Below are positions 1 to 6,445 of a DNA stretch of 10,011 nt, piece by piece. The notes under the pieces were generated by a model. The model saw only the letters and a program-made list of their open reading frames with translations, did no database searches and was not told the DNA's origin. The first letter of the stretch is position 1. Each line of letters starts with the position of its first letter. The stretch comes from Patulibacter sp. (lineage in GTDB: Bacteria > Actinomycetota > Thermoleophilia > Solirubrobacterales > Solirubrobacteraceae). Both the position numbers and the translations under genes were made by a program. The DNA lies in the NCBI GenBank assembly GCA_031119595.1, contig JAVHXX010000004.1, positions 12,589-22,599 of the forward strand, written 5' to 3'.

Positions 1-42
1 CAGCGACGTCGTCGTCGGTCCGGCACCGGGTGCCCCGCGAAC

Positions 43-56
43 CGAAAGCGGTTGCA
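43..56. promoter_or_regulatory. LacI-family-like operator (tentative)
   Basis: CGAAAGCGGTTGCA fits the general LacI/GalR-family operator pattern TGNAANCGNTTNCA at all fixed positions but the first. A weaker relative lies at 87-100 and shares the CGGTTGCA half. The 44-bp spacing is close to four helical turns, which would suit two dimers on one DNA face. This is a motif match only; no LacI-type regulator gene is in view. Confidence 0.25.
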
Positions 57-290
57 AATGGGGCCGAAATGCGCAGTTTTCACAACCCGATCCGGTTGCA
101 AGAGCCGAAGGGGCGAAATAGGAGTGCTCCGCGGGTTCGCTCGGCCGTCACCGCGCTGAAGGCGGCGCGGGTGATCGGAGCGGCTCGGCGCTGACGGCGG
201 CGCGAGCGATCGGGCGGCGCAGGCGATCCGGGCGGTACGGCGCCTCGGCGTCTCGGCGGTTGGGCCTCTGGGGTGCCACTAGGCTGCGCT

Positions 291-306
291 GTAACTGTTT
301 AGTTAC
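291..306. promoter_or_regulatory. Perfect inverted repeat upstream of the aldo/keto reductase
   Basis: GTAACTGTTTAGTTAC has perfect 6-bp arms (GTAACT/AGTTAC) around a 4-base spacer, and ends 20 bases before the ATG at 327. It is AT-rich within very GC-rich DNA. The size and symmetry fit a dimeric repressor of the TetR or MarR type that would block the promoter or early transcript. It differs from the operator word used at 6351 and 9620, so this gene is probably under separate control. I could not assign a clear -35/-10 pair here. Confidence 0.5.
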
Positions 307-326
307 GTTCGTCTGGAAGGCATCCC

Positions 327-1310
327 ATGCAGCAACGCACCCTTGGCTCACAGGGCCTCGTCACCTCGGCCCTCGGCCTCGGCACGATGGGCTTCACCAT
401 GGCCTACGGGCAAGGCAGCACCGAGGCGGACGCGATCGCCACGATGCGGAAGGCGCACGAGCTCGGGGTCACGTTCTTCGACACCGCGGAGCTGTACGGC
501 GGCGGGACCGGGGCGAGCGAGCAGCTCGTCGGCAAGGCGCTCGCACCGGTACGCGACGAGGTGGTGATCGCGACGAAGTTCGGCTTCGACATGTCCGACC
601 CGACCTTCGCCGGGCGCGACAGCCGCCCCGAGCACATCCGCGAGGTCGTCGAGCACAGTCTCCGCTACCTGGGCACCGACCACATCGACGTGCTGTACCA
701 GCACCGCGTCGACCCCGACACGCCGATCGAGGACGTCGCGGGCGCCGTGAAGGAGCTGATCACCGCCGGCAAGGTGAAGTACTTCGGACTGAGCGAGGCG
801 GGCGTCGACACGATCCGCCGCGCCCACGCCGTGCAGCCGGTCTCGGTCCTGCAGACCGAGTACTCGATCTTCGAGCGCGAGATCGAGGTCGACGTCCTTC
901 CCGTGCTCCGCGAACTCGGCATCGGCTTCGTGCCGTACTCGCCCCTCGGCCGCGGGTTCCTGATCGGCGACCCGAAGCCGGCCTCCGAGTATCCCTCCGA
1001 CGACATGCGCAGCTGGGACGAGCGCTGGCAGCCCGGCAACTTCGAGAAGAACGTCGCAGCCGTCGAGCAGCTCCGCGCGCTCGCGGCCGAGAAGGACGCC
1101 ACCGTGACCCAGCTCGCGCTCGCCTGGCTGCTCGCCCAGGGCGACGACATCGTCCCGATCCCCGGCACCCGCAGCCAGACCCGCCTCGCCGAGAACATCG
1201 GCAGCGCCGACGTCGCCCTGACGACCGAGGACCTCGCACGGATCGACGAGATCCTCCCCCACGGCTCGTTCGGCGGCCGCTACCCGGAGGCGATGCTGCC
1301 CACGTGGTGA
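327..1310 (+). CDS. Aldo/keto reductase (AKR13-like)
   Basis: This 327-residue cytoplasmic protein belongs to the NADPH-dependent aldo/keto reductase superfamily (TIM barrel), which reduces aldehydes and ketones to alcohols. The N-terminal LGxxGL..SALGLGTMG start, the catalytic tetrad D52, Y57 (FDTAELYG), K84 (IATKFGF) and H126 (YQHRVD), and the strand GIGFVPYSPLGRGFL near residues 198-212 are all present. The cofactor loop PIPGTRSQTRLAENIG lies near 277-292. The length and the YSPLGRGFL segment resemble the AKR13/YakC group. The start is supported by GGAAGG at 315-320, six bases before the ATG. The gene stands alone, is preceded by a perfect inverted repeat and is followed by a strong hairpin. 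The substrate is unknown; detoxification of reactive carbonyls is one common role in the family. Family assignment is firm, specific function is not. Confidence 0.93.
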   Translation: MQQRTLGSQGLVTSALGLGTMGFTMAYGQGSTEADAIATMRKAHELGVTFFDTAELYGGGTGASEQLVGKALAPVRDEVVIATKFGFDMSDPTFAGRDSRPEHIREVVEHSLRYLGTDHIDVLYQHRVDPDTPIEDVAGAVKELITAGKVKYFGLSEAGVDTIRRAHAVQPVSVLQTEYSIFEREIEVDVLPVLRELGIGFVPYSPLGRGFLIGDPKPASEYPSDDMRSWDERWQPGNFEKNVAAVEQLRALAAEKDATVTQLALAWLLAQGDDIVPIPGTRSQTRLAENIGSADVALTTEDLARIDEILPHGSFGGRYPEAMLPTW

Positions 1311-1317
1311 CACGAAC

Positions 1318-1354
1318 ACGGCCCGGCGACCCAACGGAGAGGTCGCCGGGCCGT
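1318..1354. terminator. GC-rich hairpin terminator 1
   Basis: A perfect 14-bp inverted repeat (arms 1318-1331 and 1341-1354, core CGGCCCGGCGACC/GGTCGCCGGGCCG) closes a 9-base loop eight bases after the reductase stop codon. There is no long T tract on either strand, as is common for GC-rich actinobacterial terminators. Its place between convergent genes suggests it stops the rightward transcript. Confidence 0.75.
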
Positions 1355-1374
1355 TGCCCATGTGTGTCATCCGA

Positions 1375-1418
1375 ACCGACCGGCCCGGTGGGCTCTCGTC
1401 GCCACCGGGCCGTTCGGT
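1375..1418. terminator. GC-rich hairpin terminator 2
   Basis: Arms CGGCCCGGTGG (1381-1391) and CCACCGGGCCG (1402-1412) form an 11-bp stem with a 10-base loop. The stem continues after one mismatch (1380/1413) with five more pairs (1375-1379 with 1414-1418). It lies between convergent genes and shares its GGCCCGG/CCGGGCC core with the hairpin at 1318-1354. It probably helps stop the leftward transcript of the ABC operon, whose last gene ends at 1480. Confidence 0.65.
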
Positions 1419-1479
1419 CGTGTGATCGATCCGGCGCGTTGTCCCGACGCGTGTTCCCGAACCCGTGCGCTTTCCTGGC

Positions 1480-2178
1480 CTAGGCCTGGGAGCGCGACGC
1501 CAAGTAGGACTCCTCCAGCTCGCGGATGCGACCGGCCATCTCGTCCGACGGCCCCTGGAGCACGATCTCGCCGTCCCGCATCACGTAGACGCGATCGGAC
1601 ACCGACAGCGCGGACTCGACCTTCTGCTCGACGAGCAGCACGCCGATCCCGTGCGTCGAGGCGGCGTCACGGACCGCCTGGAGCAGGCGCTTCACGACCA
1701 GCGGGGCGAGCCCGAGCGACAGCTCGTCGATGAGCAGCACCTTCGGCTTGCGGCTCAGCGCCCGCGCGAGCGTGACCATCTGCTGCTCGCCGCCGGAGAG
1801 GAGACCGGCGGGCCGGTTCATCAGGGCCTTGAGCTCCGGGAAGGTGGTCACAGCCTCGTCGAGGTCCGTGCCACCGACCCGCAGGTTCTCGGCCGTCGTG
1901 AGCCGCATGAACACCGACCGCTCCTCGGTCACGAACGCGAGACCGTCCTTCGCACGGGCGTGCAGCGGATCGGTGCGCGTCTTGCCGGTGAGGAGCACCG
2001 CGCCGCCGAGCGGCGCGATGTCACCGGCGAGCGCCAGCAGCGTGGTCGTCTTGCCGGCACCGTTCGGGCCGATCAGCGCGACGACCTCGCCGGCGTTCAC
2101 CTGCAGGTGCACGTCGCGGACGAACGGGTGCCCGTGGTACCCGGCCGACAGGTTCTGGGCTTCGAGCAGGGCGCTCAT
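1480..2178 (-). CDS. livF: HAAT-family ABC transporter ATPase (LivF type)
   Basis: This 232-residue cytoplasmic ATPase subunit powers a branched-chain-amino-acid-type importer. Walker A GPNGAGKT is at 37-44, signature LSGGEQQ at 127-133, and Walker B VLLIDE ends in D151-E152. The H-loop position carries Gln (LLVEQ, Q185) and the Q-loop region reads FVTEERSVFMRLT. Both are usual in LivF as opposed to LivG, so they are family traits rather than defects. The length matches LivF. The ATG overlaps the stop codon of the fused permease/ATPase gene by four bases (ATGA), and a strong GGAGGG (2187-2192) lies inside the upstream gene, so the two are translationally coupled. It should form a heterodimer with the LivG domain of that fused protein. 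Transported substrate unknown; the symbol indicates family only. Confidence 0.95.
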   Translation of the reverse strand: MSALLEAQNLSAGYHGHPFVRDVHLQVNAGEVVALIGPNGAGKTTTLLALAGDIAPLGGAVLLTGKTRTDPLHARAKDGLAFVTEERSVFMRLTTAENLRVGGTDLDEAVTTFPELKALMNRPAGLLSGGEQQMVTLARALSRKPKVLLIDELSLGLAPLVVKRLLQAVRDAASTHGIGVLLVEQKVESALSVSDRVYVMRDGEIVLQGPSDEMAGRIRELEESYLASRSQA

Positions 2179-4910
2179 GACGCGGACCCTCCGATCGGGC
2201 TGAGAGACGGCGCGGCGACGTCGCCGTCCGGCGCGGTGGTCGCCCCCAGGTACGCCTCGATGACGGCCGGGGTGCGGCGGATCTCATCCGGCGAGCCGGC
2301 CGCCAGGAAGCGGCCCGTCTCGAGGACGACGATGCGATCGCTGATGTCCATCACGAACCGCATGTCGTGCTCGACGAGCAGGATCGCCAGCCCGTGCGCA
2401 GCGAGCAGCCGCACCACGCGCTCGAACTCGCGCGTCTCCACGTCACCGAGACCGGCAGCCGGCTCGTCGAGGAGCAGGATCGAAGGCTCGGACGCGAGCG
2501 CGCGGGCCACCGCGACGAGGCGCCGCTGCCCGTAGGGAAGCTCGTCGACCCGCAGGTCGAGGAGGTCGAGCAGCCCGAACTCACGCACCGCGAGCGATGC
2601 CAGCGGCCCGAGCTCCGGCCGCTTGGGCCGGACGAGGTCGCGGTAGTAGTCGCGGGTGTTGCCGTCGTCGGCGCCGACGAGGAGGTTGTCGAGGACCGTG
2701 AGGCTCTCGAACAGCTCCAGCGACTGGAACGACCGGCTCAGGCCGAGCCGTGAACGCTTGTAAGCCTGCAGCCCCGACAGCGATTCGTCGTTCACCCGGA
2801 TCGCACCGGTCGACCCGACGAAGCCGGTGATGGCGTCGATGGTCGTGCTCTTGCCGGCGCCGTTCGGACCGATCAGGGCGACGATCTCACCGGGGCTCAC
2901 CGTGAGCGAGACCTTGTCGACCGCGAGCACCCCGCCACCGAAGCGGACCGAGAGATCCTCGACGGTGAGCGTGGCCGGGGCGACCTGGGCGTCGTCGATG
3001 CCGAGCGGCAGCTCGTGCACGCGCGGCGCCTTGACCTTCGACTTGCGCGTGAAGCGGCGGCGGACCCAGTTCGCCTGCCGCACCCAGTCGCGGGCGAGAC
3101 CGTCGGGCTGGGCGAGGAGGAGCAGGATCAGGACGGTGCCGCTGAGCACCTGCAGCCACAGGGCGCTCGCGCTCGACGAGATCTGGTTCAGCAGCCAGCT
3201 GCCGATGCCGCCCGGTGCGAGCTGCGCACCACCCGGCGCGCCGACCACGAAGCCGACACCGCCGACGATGCCGTACGCCACGGCGTAGACCGACTGGATC
3301 GGGGTGAACGTGCTCACGTCGACGGCCGCGTTGGCGAAGGCGAGGAGCACGCCACCGAGACCGGCGATGGCCGCCGCGAACCCGAAGGCGTAGAGCTTCG
3401 CCCCGCGCACGCTCACGCCGAGGGCAGCCGCGGCACGCTCGTTCGTGCGGACCGCGATGAGTCGACCGCCGGCCGTGCCGCGGCGCACCGCGGCGACGAC
3501 GAGCGCCGCGAGGATGAACACCACGAACACGAAGATCGTGTAGCGGCGGATGTTGAGGAGCGGGCCGATGTCCGTGCCGAACAGCGACGGCGACGGGATC
3601 ACGATCGACCCGACCGACGAGGTGAGAGACGTGTTCTTGAAGACCATCTCCGAGGTGACGCTCGCGAGACCAAGGGTGACGATCGCGAGGTTGATCCCTC
3701 GCGTTCGCAGCGCCGGGATCGCGAACACCAGCCCGACCACCACCGACACCGCGATGGCGGCGACGAGGGCGAGGAGGAACGGCACGCTGCTGCGCGACAT
3801 GAGCTGCGCGGCGGTGAGGGCGGCGATGCCACCGAGGGCGACCTGCGCCAGCGACAGCTGGCCGGTGAAGCCCATGACGACGATGATCGAGAGGCCGATC
3901 AGCGACCAGGCCGCGGTGACCACGATCGCCTGCATCAGGTTCTCGCTGGAGATGATGTTCAGGAAGACGACCATCGCGATGACCGTGACGACGACGGCCT
4001 TCCAGCTCACGCGACCGGTGCCGAGCATCGGCAGGCGCTCGCTGATGTTCGAGCGGCTCGTCACGCCGCCGCCGCGGATCACGAGGAAGACGACGATGAT
4101 CACGAACGGCAGGCTCTGCGCCGCGCCCGTGAGCGACCAGTAGTTCGTGATGAGCGACTGACCGACGCCGATCACCGTCGCCGCGACGAGCAGCACCGGG
4201 AACGACTGGAACGAGGCGAGGAGCACGGCTGCGAGCACGGGGATGATGAGCAGCGGCGTGGAGTCCGGGCTGACGCCGGCGGTCGGGGCGATAAGCATGC
4301 CGGCGACCGCGGCGAGCGCGCCGCCGGCGCCCCAGGTCAGCGCGCCGAGGCGGATCGGCGACCAGCCGAGCGTCGCTGCGGCGCGCGGGTTCTCGGAGAG
4401 GGCCCGCAGCGCGAGACCGGTCTTCGTGTACTTGCTCGACGCCCAGAGCGCGACGGTCAGGAGGATCGCGATCGCATAGATCACGAGGCGGTCGGCGCTC
4501 ACGACGACGCCGCCGATGTGGAGGATCTTGGTCGGGAGGAAGGTCCCGACGCTGATCGGCGTGACACCCCAGATGAGGGTCCCGAGACCCTGCAGGATGA
4601 TCAGCAGGCCGAGCGTGGCGACCGTTCTCGCGAAGGGCGCCCCCGATCCGAGGGGTCGCATGACCAGGAGGAAGAACAGGACGCCCAGGAGCGCGACGGC
4701 GGCGGTCGAGACGATGAACGCCGGAGCCGCAGGCAGCCCGTGCACGTCACGGAGGCTGTAGAAGATCAGGCCGCCCAGCATGGCCATGGCCGCGTGGGAG
4801 AAGTTGATGACGCCCGCGCCGCGGTTGATGAGCACCACGCCACCACCCAGGAGGGCGTAACCGGCGGCGGCCCCGAGGCCGAGCAAGGCGTATTGGATGA
4901 ATTCGGTCAT
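2175..4910 (-). CDS. Fused LivH-LivM-LivG ABC permease/ATPase
   Basis: This single 911-residue polypeptide carries three subunits of a HAAT/Liv importer that are separate in Escherichia coli. Residues 1 to about 285 are a LivH-type permease (GVINFSHA at 33-40; cytoplasmic coupling-loop segment ALRALSENPRAAATLG at 167-182). Residues about 300-610 are a LivM-type permease (GQLSLAQVALGG at 350-361; coupling loop RTNERAAAALGVS at 488-500; closing QPDGLA at 601-606). A basic linker (about 611-645) leads to a LivG-type ATPase: Walker A GPNGAGKST 681-689, Q-loop Q729, signature LPYGQRR 791-797, Walker B ILLLDEP with D815-E816, H-loop H848. The Pro in LPYGQ replaces the Ser of LSYGQ, a variant found in other LivG proteins. 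Many hydrophobic segments place it in the inner membrane. The frame is open throughout with no frameshift sign. The ribosome site before the ATG is weak (GAAAG). The gene follows the binding lipoprotein after 90 bases and overlaps livF by four. Confidence 0.95.
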   Translation of the reverse strand: MTEFIQYALLGLGAAAGYALLGGGVVLINRGAGVINFSHAAMAMLGGLIFYSLRDVHGLPAAPAFIVSTAAVALLGVLFFLLVMRPLGSGAPFARTVATLGLLIILQGLGTLIWGVTPISVGTFLPTKILHIGGVVVSADRLVIYAIAILLTVALWASSKYTKTGLALRALSENPRAAATLGWSPIRLGALTWGAGGALAAVAGMLIAPTAGVSPDSTPLLIIPVLAAVLLASFQSFPVLLVAATVIGVGQSLITNYWSLTGAAQSLPFVIIVVFLVIRGGGVTSRSNISERLPMLGTGRVSWKAVVVTVIAMVVFLNIISSENLMQAIVVTAAWSLIGLSIIVVMGFTGQLSLAQVALGGIAALTAAQLMSRSSVPFLLALVAAIAVSVVVGLVFAIPALRTRGINLAIVTLGLASVTSEMVFKNTSLTSSVGSIVIPSPSLFGTDIGPLLNIRRYTIFVFVVFILAALVVAAVRRGTAGGRLIAVRTNERAAAALGVSVRGAKLYAFGFAAAIAGLGGVLLAFANAAVDVSTFTPIQSVYAVAYGIVGGVGFVVGAPGGAQLAPGGIGSWLLNQISSSASALWLQVLSGTVLILLLLAQPDGLARDWVRQANWVRRRFTRKSKVKAPRVHELPLGIDDAQVAPATLTVEDLSVRFGGGVLAVDKVSLTVSPGEIVALIGPNGAGKSTTIDAITGFVGSTGAIRVNDESLSGLQAYKRSRLGLSRSFQSLELFESLTVLDNLLVGADDGNTRDYYRDLVRPKRPELGPLASLAVREFGLLDLLDLRVDELPYGQRRLVAVARALASEPSILLLDEPAAGLGDVETREFERVVRLLAAHGLAILLVEHDMRFVMDISDRIVVLETGRFLAAGSPDEIRRTPAVIEAYLGATTAPDGDVAAPSLSPIGGSAS
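2187..2192 (-). promoter_or_regulatory. Ribosome binding site of livF
   Basis: GGAGGG on the minus strand lies nine bases before the livF ATG, inside the last codons of the fused permease gene. It is the strongest ribosome site in this operon and confirms the overlapping start. Confidence 0.7.
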
Positions 4911-4940
4911 TCCGGTCTTTCTAGGTCTGTCACGACCACG

Positions 4941-4974
4941 GGGGTTGCCGCGACGTCTCCGTCACGGCAACCCC
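4941..4974 (-). terminator. Hairpin between binding protein and permease genes
   Basis: Perfect 10-bp arms GGGGTTGCCG (4941-4950) and CGGCAACCCC (4965-4974) continue inward, after one mismatch, with four further pairs (4952-4955 with 4960-4963) around a 4-base loop. A smaller hairpin (GGCAGA/TCTGCC, 4985-5001) touches the binding-protein stop codon. Neither is followed by a T run. In Liv-type operons such structures often stabilise the upstream mRNA or end part of the transcripts, giving more binding protein than membrane subunits. That role is inferred here. Confidence 0.55.
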
Positions 4975-5000
4975 AGTTCACGCGGGCAGAGGGCGTCTGC

Positions 5001-6263
5001 CTACTGCGCGTTGATGTCGAAGGGCGTGACCTTCGTGTTGGTCACGATCTTGTTGTCGATGATCGACACGGCGTAGTTCTTCATCGAGTTGAATCGCGGG
5101 AACTCGGACGGGCCGGCAGCACCGGGCTTCCAGTCGACGAGGCCGAACAGGTCGATCGGGTTGGTCTCCGTCGAGAGGTAGGACTGCAACGACTTCGCGT
5201 CGATCGTGCCGCTGACGTTGGCGGCGGCCTTCGCGAAGGCATGCACGGCGAGCCAGACGTTCAGGCTGTTGGCCCAGGACTCGCTCAGCTGCGCGCCGTC
5301 GACCCACTGCTGGCCGGTCTGGTTCGTGGCCGCACCGCGCTCGTCGGCGTACTGCTTCATGGCCGGGTTCGACTGGTCACGCGGCGACGGGAACGGACCC
5401 GACAGCACGTAATTCTGCCACGTCGCACCCTGCGAGGCGACGGACTTCTCGCCGACCATCTGGTCGTTGCCCATGTAGGTCGGCTTGAAGCCGATCGACT
5501 GGCCGGCCTTGATCAGACCGGACTGCGGGGTCGGGCTGAGCATCTGCACGACAGCCGCCGGAGCGAGGGCCTTCGTCTTCTGCGCGTACGGGGAGTAGTC
5601 GGTGACGCCCGTGTTCGGGACGGTGACCGCACCCTTCGACGTGACGCCGGTGCCCTGCGTGGCCTTGTTGATGAACTGCGTCAACTGCTTGCAGGACGGG
5701 TACTCACACGGCTGCGAGGCGAAGCTCGTGAGGCCGAGCTGCTTCAGGACGCCCGGGCCACCGAGGTAGCCCTGGACCGAGCCGCCGTTGAGCGGGTACA
5801 CGTACTTGCTCGTGTAGTCCTCGGGGAGGCCCGTGGCGAAGTTGCCGATCGACGGGATGCCCGCCGACTCGAGGAGCGGGATGGTCTGCGGCGTGAAGCC
5901 GTCGGACTGACCGACGAGCGCGACCGCCTTCTCCTTGATCGCGTTGCGAGCACACACGAGGGCCTGGCCCTGGTCGTACTTGTTGTTGCAGACGATCAGC
6001 TGGAGCTTCTGGCCCTTGACGCCGCCCGCCTTGTTGACCGCCTCGACGGCCGCCTCGGCCGCAGGCTTCATGTCGGCGAAGTCGGCGATCTGGTTGTCGG
6101 CGGGGTAGTCCATGAAGATCTTCAGGGTGCCCTTGCCGCCGCCCGAGGACGCGCTGCTGCCGCCCGAGTCGCTGGAACTGCCGCAGCCGGCGACGCCGAC
6201 GGCCATCAGTGCGACACACGCCGGGGCGAGCGCGACGCGCGCTGGGCTCTTCTTGAATTTCAT
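5001..6263 (-). CDS. HAAT-type substrate-binding lipoprotein
   Basis: This 420-residue extracytoplasmic receptor delivers substrate to the fused permease encoded just downstream. The N-terminus has a basic stretch (MKFKKSPAR), a hydrophobic core and a lipobox VAGC with C27 as the lipidation site, followed by a Gly/Ser-rich tether to about residue 44. The rest is a type I periplasmic-binding fold (Peripla_BP_6 group), with the typical opening around residues 66-90 (AAEAAVEAVNKAGGVKGQKL), Cys at 92 and 104, and QSDGFTPQTIPLLESAGIPSIG near 119-140. Two further Cys (186, 191) could form an additional disulfide. The frame stays open far upstream, but the lipobox, AGGA at 6269-6272 and the promoter fix the start at 6263. 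The family binds branched-chain amino acids, amides, urea and aromatic or other carboxylates; the ligand here cannot be read from the sequence. Confidence 0.93.
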   Translation of the reverse strand: MKFKKSPARVALAPACVALMAVGVAGCGSSSDSGGSSASSGGGKGTLKIFMDYPADNQIADFADMKPAAEAAVEAVNKAGGVKGQKLQLIVCNNKYDQGQALVCARNAIKEKAVALVGQSDGFTPQTIPLLESAGIPSIGNFATGLPEDYTSKYVYPLNGGSVQGYLGGPGVLKQLGLTSFASQPCEYPSCKQLTQFINKATQGTGVTSKGAVTVPNTGVTDYSPYAQKTKALAPAAVVQMLSPTPQSGLIKAGQSIGFKPTYMGNDQMVGEKSVASQGATWQNYVLSGPFPSPRDQSNPAMKQYADERGAATNQTGQQWVDGAQLSESWANSLNVWLAVHAFAKAAANVSGTIDAKSLQSYLSTETNPIDLFGLVDWKPGAAGPSEFPRFNSMKNYAVSIIDNKIVTNTKVTPFDINAQ

Positions 6264-6323
6264 CGCGGTCCTAGTGGGTGCTGGTGAGGGGGGATCACAG
6301 GTGCGAGACCTGGTCGGAAACCG

Positions 6324-6352
6324 AATGTAACCGCGCTCACACAGTGCGTCAA
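6324..6352 (-). promoter_or_regulatory. Promoter of the ABC importer operon
   Basis: On the minus strand, TTGACG (6352-6347) is separated by 17 bases from TACATT (6329-6324). This is a good match to a housekeeping -35/-10 pair. Transcription would start near 6317, leaving a leader of about 54 bases with a small inverted repeat (CAGGT/ACCTG, 6298-6312). The -35 box overlaps the operator word at 6351-6365 by two bases. Confidence 0.65.
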
Positions 6353-6365
6353 CCAATCGGTTGGT
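6351..6365. promoter_or_regulatory. Operator copy 1, upstream of the importer operon
   Basis: The word AACCAATCGGTTGGT contains a 14-bp near-palindrome (5-bp arms ACCAA/TTGGT, six of seven base pairs symmetric). Its exact reverse complement recurs at 9620-9634. Because it touches the -35 box of the importer promoter, a bound dimer would block RNA polymerase. Size and symmetry fit TetR-family regulators of acyl-CoA metabolism; the regulator itself is not in this window. Confidence 0.7.
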
Positions 6366-6386
6366 CGCATCTCTAATTTGCCTGCT

Positions 6387-6411
6387 AAATCGGACTTTTG
6401 ATTTCGTCCAA
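6387..6411. promoter_or_regulatory. AT-rich inverted repeat upstream of the importer promoter
   Basis: AAATC (6387-6391) and GATTT (6400-6404) form an inverted repeat with an 8-base spacer. An overlapping weaker pairing, TCGGAC/GTCCAA (6390-6395 with 6406-6411, one G-T pair), could make a hairpin after the reductase gene ending at 6446. It could be a second regulator site or a weak terminator separating the two minus-strand operons. Evidence is limited to the symmetry and the local drop in GC. Confidence 0.3.
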
Positions 6412-6445
6412 CGCGACGCGAAAGTGCCGCGAAACCAAACAAACG

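Larger units (their letters stand above)
1..326. other. Non-coding upstream region with short repeats
   Basis: I see no convincing gene in this stretch. One forward frame is open from the window edge to a TAG at 119-121 and could be the tail of a gene to the left, but its composition gives no family clue. The word CGGTTGCAA occurs twice (49-57 and 93-101, 44 bp apart), each copy followed by a related G-rich stretch ending in CGAAAT. Bases 153-222 form two imperfect 35-bp tandem copies that match well only over their first 26 bases. An inverted repeat just before the downstream gene is listed separately. The region probably holds the control elements of the reductase at 327 and perhaps of a gene to the left of the window. 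Confidence 0.5.

Noticed and set aside
148..351. Small minus-strand open frame of 67 codons
   Set aside because: Low-complexity composition, crosses the start of the aldo/keto reductase and the inverted repeat, and has no family signal.
2520..2545. Pro in the LivG signature (LPYGQ instead of LSYGQ) as a possible defect
   Set aside because: The LPYG variant occurs in other LivG-type ATPases and all other ATPase motifs are intact, so this is natural variation.
3015..6287. Very long open frame on the plus strand (1090 codons)
   Set aside because: It is antisense to the fused permease and the binding lipoprotein, extremely rich in Arg, Asp, Glu and His, and has no recognisable domain. Such mirror frames are common in high-GC DNA.
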